A DNA stretch of 64,000 nt from Fluviicola sp. GTDB taxonomy: Bacteria; Bacteroidota; Bacteroidia; Flavobacteriales_D; Crocinitomicaceae. The notes below the pieces were generated by a model that was not told the origin of the DNA, did no database searches, and saw only the letters and a program-made list of their open reading frames with translations. Location of the stretch: NCBI GenBank assembly GCA_029866325.1, contig JARWZO010000019.1, positions 496,001 to 560,000 of the forward strand, in the 5' to 3' direction. This document shows, piece after piece, positions 10,601-19,937 of the stretch (position 1 is its first letter; the number at the start of each line of letters is the position of its first letter). The position numbers and the translations under genes are program-made.

Positions 10601-11879
10601 TACCTGTATCTGCGATTGCTGCTGCAACTGTTGGATGAGTTATAATACCCGTAACAGGATCTGTAACAGGACCAACATTATCTCTACCATCAGCATCTTG
10701 ATAAGGACCTTCGAAGAAGTCGATTCCAAGTGATGGAGGATTTTGTCCGTAACCGGTTCTACCTGATTGTGTTTCGTCATTTAAGTCACCATTGTAGATG
10801 TAACCAAGACCTCTAGTAACATCACAACCAACGTAATCATCGTTATAGTTCCCTAAGTCAGCATCTATATACTGTGCAAAATAAGTATTGAACAATGTTT
10901 GTGTACCACGGTTAATCAACTCGTAGTTGTAGAACGTCATTTTGTTGATCTCATCATCAGTTGCAAAAGAGAACGCTTGCGCTCTGATTTCCATACCGAT
11001 TGGCTGACTTCCTGACTCAGTGTGAATGTTTCCTTTGTCGTTGAATACCCACCAGTGTGTATCATCACCGAACAAAGAAATACGACGGTCAACACCACAC
11101 TCGATATCATCACGCCCCATGATGTCATCATACCAAGGGTAATCGCCTTGTTCAGGATCGTAGAATAAATCCCCATCACGGTCATAATAAGGAGCTAGGA
11201 ACGGATCTTGATCCAAGGTAATATTTCCATTACCCGGCCATGCATTGATGCGTGCCAATACTTCGTTATCCGGAGCATCTACTTCCTCACATCCTTCAAA
11301 ATTAGGATTGAACGGATTCGGATTATTACATTCCCACCAAGTAATAAATGCAACTACTTCAGCTTTTCGGATCGAAAAGATATTGTCGTAAGTAGCACAC
11401 ACAGCTGGGTCAATGTTGGCATCACCGTAATCATGTGTAGTGTTGTCACCTTGCGGCACCAATGGGTCGTAATTACCCGAACCGGCATTTGTGGTAAGCG
11501 GACCAGGCCAGAAGTCATTACCATCCTGACGGAATGTAACCGCAGCTAACTTCAGCTGACCGTTTACATCTGTACCCCCCATCCAAAGTGAAGCTGCATA
11601 GATAGCAGTTGCATCACCTGTTTTAGGAACACGATAAGTGGCAACACCATTAGCACGGTCAAGGAACAAAAGCCCCCCCGTTTCCAATTGGCAACTGACA
11701 TCGTTGAAATCCATCGTGAGACGGTAGTTTGCAGGAGCACAATTGGCTCCACGCGTCTGAGATACAGGTTTATCCTGAATCCCCGATTTGCTCTTACCGA
11801 AGTTTTCATTGTAACCAAAGACCGAGCTCATGGTTAACATCGCAACTCCTAGCGTTATAAAATTAATTTTTCGTTTCAT
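7680..11879 (-). CDS. Giant secreted T9SS-type protein, paralogue B (1399 aa)
   Basis: A signal peptide (about residues 1-22, ending SVFG) is followed by a long, Asp/Gly/Asn-rich extracellular region. That region contains acidic turns around residues 240-265 (DRDGDLFYDPEQGDYPWYDD) that could bind calcium, and scattered cysteines. The last 85 residues resemble a FlgD-like/T9SS C-terminal domain: an INVVPNPY start, an IYNVSGKLIRSY core, a WDLKNAKG strand and SGVYIIHVDVPG. The very end (MRQIDLENI) is less typical of type A sorting domains. Paralogue A (1-3078) matches it over its whole visible length. It is preceded by the TonB receptor gene (18 bases) and followed by the PorV/Q-like gene (24 bases). 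No enzymatic motif is recognisable. Confidence 0.88.
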   Translation of the reverse strand: MKRKINFITLGVAMLTMSSVFGYNENFGKSKSGIQDKPVSQTRGANCAPANYRLTMDFNDVSCQLETGGLLFLDRANGVATYRVPKTGDATAIYAASLWMGGTDVNGQLKLAAVTFRQDGNDFWPGPLTTNAGSGNYDPLVPQGDNTTHDYGDANIDPAVCATYDNIFSIRKAEVVAFITWWECNNPNPFNPNFEGCEEVDAPDNEVLARINAWPGNGNITLDQDPFLAPYYDRDGDLFYDPEQGDYPWYDDIMGRDDIECGVDRRISLFGDDTHWWVFNDKGNIHTESGSQPIGMEIRAQAFSFATDDEINKMTFYNYELINRGTQTLFNTYFAQYIDADLGNYNDDYVGCDVTRGLGYIYNGDLNDETQSGRTGYGQNPPSLGIDFFEGPYQDADGRDNVGPVTDPVTGIITHPTVAAAIADTGIVYKGLGIGYGDGIADNERFGMRLFKYYTSNAAQSQSDPSSAAQFYNYMQGLWRFGDESYYGGTGFTPSSGVTTIQANYMFPGDSDSLFWGTGGIDPGFDWSEFDPQGNGGASNPAGDRRFVQSAGPFTLRPGAVNNITVGIVFARSNEGSIFASVEALKRADTKAQALFDNCFRILEPPHAPVLTIQELNNELILMLDNPSQSNNKGEQYIEEDKINIDPSFTDRFYRFEGYQIFQMINDEATVADISDATKARLVAQCDVKNGVDRLVNFEFDEELGFSIPVEKVDGEDNGIRHTFRLTEDLFATGSRTLVNHKTYYYIAVAYGYNNFKDYDPNDQTKLDGQKLPYLRSRINADGTPLLALPAVPHNPAPELGGTVQNATYGQTPRITRLDGFGNGNNALELTTASTNEILSTGYMEDPEYDYGGGPINVKVVDPLNLVGGYFQCLFREPESGNTDIDSSDWVIYRYDQKGGSIIDSATSETTIAQDNEQIIPKWGVSVQIFQNQHYVPSGSGNEAAKFADPISSSYEFADSSKRWLSFVPDDAQTFPTNWIRTGTYSPDQTTECDPLPDDYLNPCCYTDEVGKDPKEQYSKLLGGGMAPHRVTGYQCDFMPLAYPASFVSFSGSRARASISFLPSVDVVITSDKSKWTRCCIVELGRDQNLNVGGGKPGELRKSPSVDKNGRKLGDAGYNASEVTQTQGMGWFPGYAIDLETGARLHMAFGENSFLGGENGADMIWNPTSNIVDNNGTPVMGGQHPIYIYGYKVGYGSFSTPSLYYDGTNDWVYDQYATATTSAYGDLFESLTWVINPVLSEGRELMETDVTIKARVNKEYKNWIATGDNGGRPMYGWSMDDIKTTTASQEQLASVLDIINVVPNPYYAFSQYERTRLDNRVKITNLPDQCTVTIYNVSGKLIRSYKKDNQVTSIDWDLKNAKGIPISSGVYIIHVDVPGVGEKIVKFFGGMRQIDLENI

Positions 11880-11897
11880 ACAAGTTCATTTATTGTC

Positions 11898-14800
11898 TTA
11901 GAAATCAAACTTAACCCCTAAGCGAATTGTTCTTGGAGAACTAATATTAAAAGGATTTTGAACTTTCATAGCGTAATAATCTCTGAAAGACTGCTCATCC
12001 AATTGGTTTTGAATTGACTGTTGGTATTGCGCTGCCGCAAGATATCCATCATCGTTCCAGTTACCTGTAGCTCTGTAAACACCAAGAACGTTCATTTGGT
12101 TCAAAAGGTTGGTAGCACGAATGTAAATATTCAAGAAAGTTGTTTTTTTCTTTCCTTCTTTACCAAAATCGATGTTGATAGTACGGTCTAATTGGATATC
12201 CAAACGATACTGCCAAGGTAGACGAGAACCGTTTGTAGAACCCGTGATACCAGCTGTATTTGGAGAAAGTAATCCTTCACCTGTGATATCGTTTTGAGCC
12301 GAGTAAGGATTTCCTGAATAGATGTTTGTCAAGATATTCAAACCTGTATTTTCCAAGATTTTCACATCGCCAATCATTGGACCATTGTAATCAGCACCTT
12401 CACCATAACGATAATCTAAGGTGATCGCGAAAGCGTGACGTTGGTCATACGAGTAAGGGAAGATGTTTCTCAAGTTAGGAAGTCCTGCATTGATCAAACC
12501 AGCAGCAGATGTTGCATCAGAACCGGTACCGTCAGCAAACTGCAATGTATACGCAGCAGTCATACGGATGTTTCCTGTACGACGCATATCATACGAAACA
12601 GTAAGACCTTTTACTGTACCGAAGTCACGGTTACCGAATGTTTTGTATGTATTCGGATATGCCTCAAATACGTTGATCAACTGAACGTTGTTACGCTGCT
12701 CACGGTAGAACGCTGAAATCTTCAATGAAGATGTTCTTGTCAATACCTGTTGGAAACCAAGCTCGTAATCAACTGTTTTTTCAGGCAACAAGTTCGGGTT
12801 GTTTACCACATTTGAACGCGATTCGATGAATTGGTAATCGATCGGATTAAAACGAGCAGCTGTTGTAGGACGCTTTGTCAATACATCATAGTGAGCAAAG
12901 AAAGACGCCTCATCTGAAATCGGGAATGAGAATGCGATACGCGGCATCACATTGATTTGCGGTTTGTAATCTTCAAACGCATCAGAAGAGATTGTTTGTG
13001 TAGCCGCAGCACCAGGTGTTTTCAACCAAGGTGAAATACCGGCAGCTCCACGAATTGTTTTCGGGTCTTCCGTAACAATACCATTTGCATCATACCAAGT
13101 ATCACCTTCGCGGAATCCATTAATCTGAGTTGGATTATTTACATCATTTACGTAAACAGTTGCCTCATCTGAAATAGACTCAGGAATAACAACCCAGTCA
13201 TAGGTATTTGGATCTGAAGTCGCTTTGGCGCGTGCCTCCGAAACATTGTTTGCTGTATATAACAAATACTTGTCTTTCAAAACAGGTTGGTTCGCATCAA
13301 ATACATCCACACGTACACCTACGTTGAATACAATGTCATTGAAGGCAAACTTATCCATTGCATAACCAGAAATATAAACCGGTTGGAATGCTCCTACGAA
13401 ACGTTTATAGTTTCCGTTTTCATCGTACTCATTAAAGTATTTGTCGATGTCTGTGTTTCCACGAACTTTTTTACCAGTATGATCATACCCCCAATATTCA
13501 ACAAAGTTATTACCTCCGTTAAATAACTCATCCGGAGAGAACATGTCGAAATTGTATAAATTCGGATCGTATTGATCGATATCAATGAAATCGTTTCCTG
13601 CAGGATTTAAACCTAATTTATTACGTAGGTTATAATCGAAGAATGTTTGATTGTCACTATTCTTAGCACCACCATACTGACCAGTACCGGAAGTATAAGC
13701 GTATCCAGAATTAAGACGTTCATAAGTCACTCGTTGGAATGAACCCAAATCTTCAACGGTAAATTGGTTTACATCCAACTCAGAAATATGGAAGTTCGTG
13801 TATTGACGTGCAACCTCCCAGATACCGATCGGACCGCTGTTCCCGGCTGTCCAACCTCTATCCCAACGTTGTTCGTATTCAAAACCAAGTGAGATTGAGT
13901 GATCACCAATATTCACCGAACCAGAACCAGTAACACGGAATTGATCATTCTCTGTTTTTTGGAAATAGTTGTATGGTGTACCAATGTTACTCCAAATTCC
14001 ATAAACTGATTGTGGAACGTCACCATTTCTCAAGGCATTACCTTGTTGGATTTGCAAAAGGTTCTCGTAATTGCCTTCCGGGTCACCAGCATAGATATTA
14101 TAATACTGAGAAGTAATTGCAGCAAGTGCAGAATTGGTTTCGGATGGTGTAAATGTTACCAATTCATCGCGGAAACCATTGTGTACATATTGCAACGTTT
14201 TACCGTCAAACTCATAAGATGGATTACGTGTTGTTACGAATTTACCCACGTGACCATAGTTAAAGAGGTTGAATTTATGTTTTGGATCAAACGCTTCTGA
14301 TTTCGATTTCGAGAAATCGACCATGATGGAATAAAACGCTGATTTGATTTTAGAACTGTTTCCTTCTTCTCTGTTGGAGAATCGTTGCGTGAAACGACCA
14401 TACACACGCCAGTCAAGGTTATTGGTACGTCCGAAGTTTGTAAAGTTCAACAAGGAGTTTGAATAAGAGTAGGCATTACCATAGTTATAGTTCAATGAAC
14501 CACCGAAGGTAAGGTTAACGGATGGGCCAGTATTCACATCAATTTTTGCTGAAGAAGAAAGTGTTGTGTTACGAGCATTCATGCGCCAGTCTACCTTTTC
14601 AAAATCATCTTTACGCAAGAAACTTGAATTATGGAATGTTCCTGTTCCGGTAGATGTTGGACTCAACGGATTAGCAAGCAATGCATCACGCACCTCTTTT
14701 TTAACACGGTAGCTACCACCATTTAATGGTCGGTTGTCCAATTCATCTGTATAGTTGGCTGAAAGGAAGAATCCTAAACGAGGTTTTGTCTTTTTTCCTG

Positions 14801-15659
14801 TAGAATCTTTCTGCATCCAAAGCGGACCGGAAATCAAGCCTTCTAAGAGGTTATAACCGAATTTATCCAAACCGATTACTTTTCCGTCATAACCATCCGG
14901 ATCACTACCTTTAAAGTAGAACCCTGAAGTTACCGCTTCTAACGAACCAAAATATTTCGCCGATGGACCTCTTGTTGTTACAGAGATGATACCACCTGTT
15001 GCATCACCATAGTTGGCAGGAAGACCACCAGTGATCACAGTCACCTCTTCAATTGCCGATTTAGGAAGGTTGGACGAACCACGCACCTTAATACCGTCAA
15101 TGTAGAAATAAGTACCATCTGAACGCGAACCACGCACCGAGATTTCACCACTACCCTCATTGGTATTTACACCACCAATGGTAGAAGCAACCCCTGCTGC
15201 AGAACGAACAGCCAAGTGAGCAATATCATCACGCGTTACCGTTCCACCGGAAGGACCACCATCTCGCTGAATGAGTGGCACCCTGTAGGCCACAACTATT
15301 ACTTCTTCAATCTCCCCGACTGGTTTTCCGAGAACCAAATCATCTAAGAATGTAATCCTATCAGACGAAACGATTACACCTGTGGTAACCGACGGCTGAT
15401 AACCTTCACCCGGATTGCTGATTTCGACATCATACGATCCAGGTGTAATGGAGTTAATTTGAAATTTACCATCGAAATCGGTGGATGCATTCCCTTTAAC
15501 TGTTCCATTTTGTTTGATAGCGACAATACATCCGTAGAGCGCCTCCTTGCTTTCTTTGTCTACAATGGTACCACGAATAGTTCCCAATCCAGACTGGGAA
15601 TAACCGTAAGACACTGTCAACAAGATACTTGCAAGCAACAAGTTGAGTTTTCGTAACAT
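11898..15659 (-). CDS. TonB-dependent outer-membrane receptor (SusC/RagA-like architecture)
   Basis: A 1253-residue protein. After a signal peptide (about 1-21) comes a carboxypeptidase-regulatory-like beta-sandwich (about 25-105, GTIRGTIVDKESKEAL), then a plug domain (about 125-235) containing the conserved IDGIKVRG and PANYGDATGGIISV segments, then a long beta-barrel that ends in aromatic Phe (VKFDF), as outer-membrane proteins do. It imports or binds a ligand powered by TonB-ExbBD. No SusD-like gene is next to it; instead it leads an operon with the giant T9SS protein and the PorV/Q-like barrel. It may therefore act in assembly or anchoring of the cargo rather than glycan uptake (inference). 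The ligand is unknown. Confidence 0.93.
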   Translation of the reverse strand: MLRKLNLLLASILLTVSYGYSQSGLGTIRGTIVDKESKEALYGCIVAIKQNGTVKGNASTDFDGKFQINSITPGSYDVEISNPGEGYQPSVTTGVIVSSDRITFLDDLVLGKPVGEIEEVIVVAYRVPLIQRDGGPSGGTVTRDDIAHLAVRSAAGVASTIGGVNTNEGSGEISVRGSRSDGTYFYIDGIKVRGSSNLPKSAIEEVTVITGGLPANYGDATGGIISVTTRGPSAKYFGSLEAVTSGFYFKGSDPDGYDGKVIGLDKFGYNLLEGLISGPLWMQKDSTGKKTKPRLGFFLSANYTDELDNRPLNGGSYRVKKEVRDALLANPLSPTSTGTGTFHNSSFLRKDDFEKVDWRMNARNTTLSSSAKIDVNTGPSVNLTFGGSLNYNYGNAYSYSNSLLNFTNFGRTNNLDWRVYGRFTQRFSNREEGNSSKIKSAFYSIMVDFSKSKSEAFDPKHKFNLFNYGHVGKFVTTRNPSYEFDGKTLQYVHNGFRDELVTFTPSETNSALAAITSQYYNIYAGDPEGNYENLLQIQQGNALRNGDVPQSVYGIWSNIGTPYNYFQKTENDQFRVTGSGSVNIGDHSISLGFEYEQRWDRGWTAGNSGPIGIWEVARQYTNFHISELDVNQFTVEDLGSFQRVTYERLNSGYAYTSGTGQYGGAKNSDNQTFFDYNLRNKLGLNPAGNDFIDIDQYDPNLYNFDMFSPDELFNGGNNFVEYWGYDHTGKKVRGNTDIDKYFNEYDENGNYKRFVGAFQPVYISGYAMDKFAFNDIVFNVGVRVDVFDANQPVLKDKYLLYTANNVSEARAKATSDPNTYDWVVIPESISDEATVYVNDVNNPTQINGFREGDTWYDANGIVTEDPKTIRGAAGISPWLKTPGAAATQTISSDAFEDYKPQINVMPRIAFSFPISDEASFFAHYDVLTKRPTTAARFNPIDYQFIESRSNVVNNPNLLPEKTVDYELGFQQVLTRTSSLKISAFYREQRNNVQLINVFEAYPNTYKTFGNRDFGTVKGLTVSYDMRRTGNIRMTAAYTLQFADGTGSDATSAAGLINAGLPNLRNIFPYSYDQRHAFAITLDYRYGEGADYNGPMIGDVKILENTGLNILTNIYSGNPYSAQNDITGEGLLSPNTAGITGSTNGSRLPWQYRLDIQLDRTINIDFGKEGKKKTTFLNIYIRATNLLNQMNVLGVYRATGNWNDDGYLAAAQYQQSIQNQLDEQSFRDYYAMKVQNPFNISSPRTIRLGVKFDF

Positions 15660-15885
15660 AAGTACAGTTTAATTTTACACCTTTAAGTTTGTAACAAAGC
15701 CCGTAAATATAGAAAAAATCGATGTGTTAACATTTCTTAAAAAAGAAATCACTTCGTTTTTTACTTAACTTACATTAACAAATGTATAACAATAAGATTC
15801 CACGAAAAGCGTCAGAAGTGGCTATTTTCAGTCATTTTATACAAGTCTACGTTTTCAATCAGGCCACAATGATTATTTTCGCGCT

Positions 15886-16533
15886 ATGTCATGTGTCCAA
15901 ATTATTACGCAAAGTGACTTTTCCATTTATTTAATGGAAGTGGATGAAAATAAGGCTGATACATATTTAACTGATTTAACAGCCGAAGAAATTGTCAAAT
16001 TTAATTCCATCGGTCACCAGGCAAAACGATTAGAGTTTGCCGCATCGCGATCACTGCGCACATCCATCTTCGGTTGTAAACAAATTTATTACAATGAATT
16101 CGGTTCACCTTATATAGAAGATTTAGGATTCATATCGCTTTCACACACGCATGGTTTGGTTGCATTGGCACACTCAACCGCGTTCAACGTAGGACTGGAT
16201 GTGGAATCGATCCGTGAAAAAGCGCAACTGCTTCATCACAAATTCATTCATACTTCGGAAAAAGAGCATTTCGACACCACCAATGTCTTTGATATGTCAT
16301 TGCTTTGGTCTTTTAAAGAAACACTGTTTAAATTGGCCGACAGAAAAGGTGTTCTTTTCAGCAGTGATTTGATTATCAGAAAAGAGGGTGAGCGTTTTTT
16401 CGGCACGATTCATCAATACGATGTTTTGCACGAGTATGAACTAATTTATCAGTCATTTAAACAATATTTAATAACTTGCAATTCAAGCAAAGAAAAATCG
16501 CATCAAATTGACAGTATTAGAGCAGATAAGTAA
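15886..16533 (+). CDS. 4'-phosphopantetheinyl transferase superfamily protein
   Basis: A 215-residue protein with the three Sfp/AcpS superfamily motifs: SHTHG (86-90), the Mg-binding GLDVE (Asp105, Glu107) and WSFKET (141-146). These enzymes move 4'-phosphopantetheine from CoA to a serine of carrier proteins. The target carrier (acyl-carrier or other) cannot be inferred because no carrier gene is nearby. It starts divergently from the TonB receptor gene. Its 3' end overlaps the next gene by 26 bases. Confidence 0.88.
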   Translation: MSCVQIITQSDFSIYLMEVDENKADTYLTDLTAEEIVKFNSIGHQAKRLEFAASRSLRTSIFGCKQIYYNEFGSPYIEDLGFISLSHTHGLVALAHSTAFNVGLDVESIREKAQLLHHKFIHTSEKEHFDTTNVFDMSLLWSFKETLFKLADRKGVLFSSDLIIRKEGERFFGTIHQYDVLHEYELIYQSFKQYLITCNSSKEKSHQIDSIRADK

Positions 16534-17260
16534 ACAGACCGGTCAAATTGCCTTACTCATTGATCCGGAAAAAAGCGTTGATAAATCGCCGCTAATCGAA
16601 CTTGTGCGAAAAGCCGATTTTGCGGGGATTCATTTTTTCTTTGTTGGAGGAAGCACTGTTCACAGAAAAGATATCGAACGTGTGGTGAGTATTATCAAGC
16701 AACACAGCGAAATTCCGGTATTGTTATTTCCCGGAGCGAGTCACCAGCTTTCGGCTGAAGCGGACGCCTTGTTATTTTTGAATTTGATTTCCGGCCGTAA
16801 TCCCGATTTTCTGATAGGTCATCATGTGCAATGCGCCGAAGAGGTGTTGGGAATGAACTTGGAAGTAATTCCAACCGGATATATATTAATAGATGGCGGA
16901 AAATTGACGTCTGTTGCTTATGTGAGCCAGACCACTCCTATTCCACGTGAGCAATTATCTATTGCTAGACAAACGGCTATTGCGGGACATTTGATGGGAC
17001 AACGCCTGATATACTTCGATGCTGGAAGTGGCGCCAATCAGCATGTTCCAACAGCCCTTGTGAAAGAAATCAAGGCCACATTGCCTTCTCCGGTAATTGT
17101 AGGAGGTGGAATTCGTTCGGTAGAAGCCGTTTCTGAAATGCAGCAAGCGGGGGCAAATGTGATTGTGATTGGAAATAAAATTGAAGAAGATATAGACTTT
17201 TTGCTCGATCTCCGTTCATTTATTCGGAACGATGCGTCAATGCCCAATCCCAATCTTTAA
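16508..17260 (+). CDS. Geranylgeranylglyceryl phosphate synthase (GGGPS/PcrB) family protein
   Basis: A 250-residue TIM-barrel protein. The GGGPS pattern is clear: LIDPEK near the N-terminus, FVGGSTVHR, LFPGASHQLS, YFDAGSGANQHV and VGGGIRS, where glycine-rich loops hold sn-glycerol-1-phosphate and the prenyl diphosphate. The family makes the first ether bond of archaeal lipids, and group II members are known from Flavobacteriia; their role in bacteria is not settled. The first usable start in frame is a TTG at 16508 that puts the N-terminus where the family expects it. It overlaps the PPTase gene by 26 bases and its last 41 bases overlap thiH, which is on the opposite strand. Confidence 0.87.
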   Translation: MTVLEQISKQTGQIALLIDPEKSVDKSPLIELVRKADFAGIHFFFVGGSTVHRKDIERVVSIIKQHSEIPVLLFPGASHQLSAEADALLFLNLISGRNPDFLIGHHVQCAEEVLGMNLEVIPTGYILIDGGKLTSVAYVSQTTPIPREQLSIARQTAIAGHLMGQRLIYFDAGSGANQHVPTALVKEIKATLPSPVIVGGGIRSVEAVSEMQQAGANVIVIGNKIEEDIDFLLDLRSFIRNDASMPNPNL

Positions 17261-18353
17261 AAACAGGTTCATACCCCTTTGCTTTCATAACTTCGGTAAA
17301 ATCTTCCGTTGATCGTGTATCATCGATTTCGAATTGTTCCAAACTCATATTCGGCGATGCATAACCACCCGGATCCGTTTTCGATTCGGCTGAAATGGAG
17401 GTAATTCCCAATTGAATAACGTGGTCTCTAAACACGGCTGATTCTCGCGTTGACATAGATAATTCTACTTCTTGATTGAACAAACGATAGGCACAAATGA
17501 GTTGCACCAAATCTCGATCCGACATTACTGATTTCAATTCCACTCCACCTGCACATGGTCGCAGTCGCGGAAACGAAACAGCATACTTCGTTTTCCAATA
17601 GGTTTTCTCGAGATAATCAAGGTGCGCTGCGCAGAAAAACGTATCAGTTCGCCAATCTTCCAACCCGAAAAGAACCCCCAGTCCTATTTTATGAACGCCT
17701 GCTCTTCCAAGTCTATCCGGAGTATCCAAGCGGTAATTGAAATTCGATTTTTTGCCTTTCGGATGATGCAATTTATAATCGGCTTTGTGGTATGTTTCCT
17801 GATAAACCAATACTGCATAAAGACCGTCATCAATCAGCGTTTTATAGTCTGCCTCATCCAATGGCTGCACTTCCATAGAAATTTGTGAGAAATAAGGTTT
17901 CAATAAACCTATTGCGTTTCTGAAATAAGGTAATCCAACGGTTTTATTCGCCTCGCCCGTAACAAGCAATAAGTGATCGTAGCCTTTTTCTTTCACAATA
18001 CGTGCTTCGGCATGAATTTCGGCATCGGTCAGTGTTTTCCGTGCAATATCCACATCGAGGCTAAATCCGCAGTAAGTGCAAATATTCTGACATTCATTCG
18101 ATAAATAAAGCGGAATGTACATATTGATCACTTTACCGAATCGGCGCAGGGTCAGTTCATGACTTTTCTGAGCCATCTCCTCTAAAAAAGGAGCTGCCGC
18201 AGGCGAAATCAGTGCTTTAAAATCTTCCAGGGTTCTTACCTTATTTGACAAGGCACGCCGCACATCAACTTCGGTTTTTCCGTAAATTGATCGCTTGGTC
18301 GTTTCCCAATCAAGTTGGTCAAAGACATCCAGAAAAGAACGATCAGATTTCAT
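17220..18353 (-). CDS. thiH: 2-iminoacetate synthase ThiH (radical SAM)
   Basis: A 377-residue protein with the radical SAM cluster CX3CX2C (Cys88, Cys92, Cys95), as ThiH has. It cleaves tyrosine to dehydroglycine (2-iminoacetate) and p-cresol; the glycine imine feeds thiazole formation by ThiG. The C-terminal region with the SMSTRES and DPGGY motifs also fits the ThiH/BATS family. It is the last gene of thiE-thiG-thiH, overlaps thiG by 11 bases, and its 3' end overlaps the GGGPS gene antisense by 41 bases. Control is expected from the TPP riboswitch at 19820-19897. Confidence 0.96.
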   Translation of the reverse strand: MKSDRSFLDVFDQLDWETTKRSIYGKTEVDVRRALSNKVRTLEDFKALISPAAAPFLEEMAQKSHELTLRRFGKVINMYIPLYLSNECQNICTYCGFSLDVDIARKTLTDAEIHAEARIVKEKGYDHLLLVTGEANKTVGLPYFRNAIGLLKPYFSQISMEVQPLDEADYKTLIDDGLYAVLVYQETYHKADYKLHHPKGKKSNFNYRLDTPDRLGRAGVHKIGLGVLFGLEDWRTDTFFCAAHLDYLEKTYWKTKYAVSFPRLRPCAGGVELKSVMSDRDLVQLICAYRLFNQEVELSMSTRESAVFRDHVIQLGITSISAESKTDPGGYASPNMSLEQFEIDDTRSTEDFTEVMKAKGYEPVFKDWDWALTHRSE

Positions 18354-19110
18354 TTAAAAAGCCGGTTAACGGGCTACTTGCGATAGCCGATGTTTGGGGA
18401 GTTGCAAGTGTTGATTCATAAGCCAAACGACCAGCTTCTACCGCCATTTTAAATGCACGAGCCATGCCCACAGGATCTCCCGAAACAGCGATGGCTGTAT
18501 TTACTAGCACGGCATCAGCCCCCATTTCCATGGCTTCAGCTGCATGAGAAGGCGCGCCGATTCCGGCATCAACAATAACTGGCACCGAAGATTGTTCGAT
18601 AATCATGCGCAAAAAAGCTTTGGTTTGCAACCCTTGATTGGAACCGATAGCAGCGCCGAGAGGCATCACTGCAGCCACACCAACATCCTCCAATCGTTTA
18701 CACAAAACAGGATCAGCGTGAATATAAGGCAATACAACGAACCCTTCCTTTACCAATTCTTCTGCAGCAAGCAGAGTTTCAATCGGATCGGGCATCAGGT
18801 ATTTAGGATCGGGGTGAATTTCCAACTTCAGCCAATTGGTTTGAAACGCCTCACGCGACAATTGTGCAGCAAAAACGGCCTCTTTCGCCGTTCTAGCTCC
18901 GGAAGTATTGGGCAACAAGTGCTGATGTGGATGTTGAACCCGTTTCAGGATATCATCATCCAAACTATGTTTTACGCGCTTTAGCGCAACGGTAATCAAT
19001 TCAGAACCACTCGCCAAAAGCGCTTGTTCCATCAAATCGTTGGCACTGAATTTACCGGTTCCGGTAAACAAACGTGATGTAAATATTCTATCTCCCAACT
19101 GCAAGCTCAT
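18343..19110 (-). CDS. thiG: Thiazole synthase ThiG
   Basis: A 255-residue TIM barrel of normal length. The N-terminal segment [12 protein letters not shown], the Schiff-base lysine in the ITVALKRV strand, and the phosphate-binding [19 protein letters not shown] stretch are family hallmarks. It condenses deoxyxylulose 5-phosphate, dehydroglycine and ThiS thiocarboxylate into the thiazole moiety. It overlaps thiE by 23 bases at its start and thiH by 11 bases at its end, consistent with a coupled operon. ThiS is encoded in the second, riboswitch-controlled unit at 25098. Confidence 0.97.
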   Translation of the reverse strand: MSLQLGDRIFTSRLFTGTGKFSANDLMEQALLASGSELITVALKRVKHSLDDDILKRVQHPHQHLLPNTSGARTAKEAVFAAQLSREAFQTNWLKLEIHPDPKYLMPDPIETLLAAEELVKEGFVVLPYIHADPVLCKRLEDVGVAAVMPLGAAIGSNQGLQTKAFLRMIIEQSSVPVIVDAGIGAPSHAAEAMEMGADAVLVNTAIAVSGDPVGMARAFKMAVEAGRLAYESTLATPQTSAIASSPLTGFLNEI

Positions 19111-19804
19111 ACGCTTCTATTTTATCAACAAATGCCCGGATCGATTCCGAACGGTGTTTTTCATTAAAAAAGGCTCCGGAAACGGCAATGCCATATACTC
19201 CGGTTGCCAAAATACTATCCACATCAGAAGCTAAAATTCCGCCGATTGCATAAACAGGAACATTCCTATTTTCAGCTTTCAGGTAGTCAATAATCGCTTG
19301 ATAACCTTCCAGCCCCAACAACGGTTTTAGGGTTGCCTTGGTGGTGGTAGAACGAAAAGGCCCTACTCCGAAATAACTCATTTCTATGCCATTAAATCGC
19401 TCTATTTCGCTGATTGAGTTTACTGTACCCCCTAAAACCCGTCTCGTATGGAGTTGCTCCAATGCTTCATTTGGCATGATATCTTCCTGACCAATGTGCA
19501 ATCCGTCGGCATTACTGAATCGAGCCACTTCGACTTCATCATTGATCGTGAGTAACATTCCCAACGCTTCGGTTACGGCACGCATTTTATCTGCGATCTC
19601 ATGAAACGTTGCCAAAAAATGCTTGAGAGGGAAACGTTGGACAAAATCTTCTTCTTTGATGCGCAATTGAATCCAATTCACCCCATTCTCATGCAAGCGA
19701 TGAACCCAGGTAAGTTCGTCAAAATTTTCATCAGGATGTGTAATATATTGGATTCGCGGTAACTTCATGGTATCACTATCAATTACACTTTCAGGAGGAA
19801 CCAT
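19088..19804 (-). CDS. thiE: Thiamine phosphate synthase ThiE
   Basis: A 238-residue TIM barrel with the full set of ThiE motifs: [10 protein letters not shown] (pyrophosphate binding), [18 protein letters not shown], the [11 protein letters not shown] loop that closes over the substrate, and the phosphate-binding YAIGGI. It joins HMP pyrophosphate and thiazole phosphate to thiamine phosphate. The start is uncertain: ATG at 19804 lies 16 bases after the riboswitch, whereas the Met at 19768 (residue 13) begins the conserved part. The second paralogue at 27300 lacks several of these motifs, so this copy is the better candidate for the catalytic ThiE. Confidence 0.93.
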   Translation of the reverse strand: MVPPESVIDSDTMKLPRIQYITHPDENFDELTWVHRLHENGVNWIQLRIKEEDFVQRFPLKHFLATFHEIADKMRAVTEALGMLLTINDEVEVARFSNADGLHIGQEDIMPNEALEQLHTRRVLGGTVNSISEIERFNGIEMSYFGVGPFRSTTTKATLKPLLGLEGYQAIIDYLKAENRNVPVYAIGGILASDVDSILATGVYGIAVSGAFFNEKHRSESIRAFVDKIEAYELAVGR

Positions 19805-19819
19805 TGAGATTCAACACTT

Positions 19820-19897
19820 TTTCCCTTCGTCAGTATTACCTGTATCAGGTTATGAGGGTTTTTCTCAGCCTTTGCTTAAAGCAACAAGCACCCCTAA
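19820..19897 (-). promoter_or_regulatory. TPP riboswitch (THI element) controlling thiE-thiG-thiH
   Basis: On the minus strand the conserved parts appear in order: AGGGGTGC, CTGAGA, ACCCTCATAACCTGATACAGG and the closing GACGAAGGGAA. These form the thi-box core that binds thiamine pyrophosphate. The thiE ATG follows by 16 bases, so control of translation initiation is plausible. Confidence 0.96.
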
Positions 19898-19906
19898 AAG
19901 TTTGAA

Positions 19907-19937
19907 CAAAGGTACATAACATGCTTTTATTGGACAA
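19907..19937 (-). promoter_or_regulatory. Promoter of the thiEGH unit
   Basis: On the minus strand TTG (19937-19935), a 20-base spacer, then TACCTTTG (19914-19907). This fits the Bacteroidota -33/-7 promoter with a spacer one base longer than ideal, and it ends 9 bases before the riboswitch. Confidence 0.7.
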
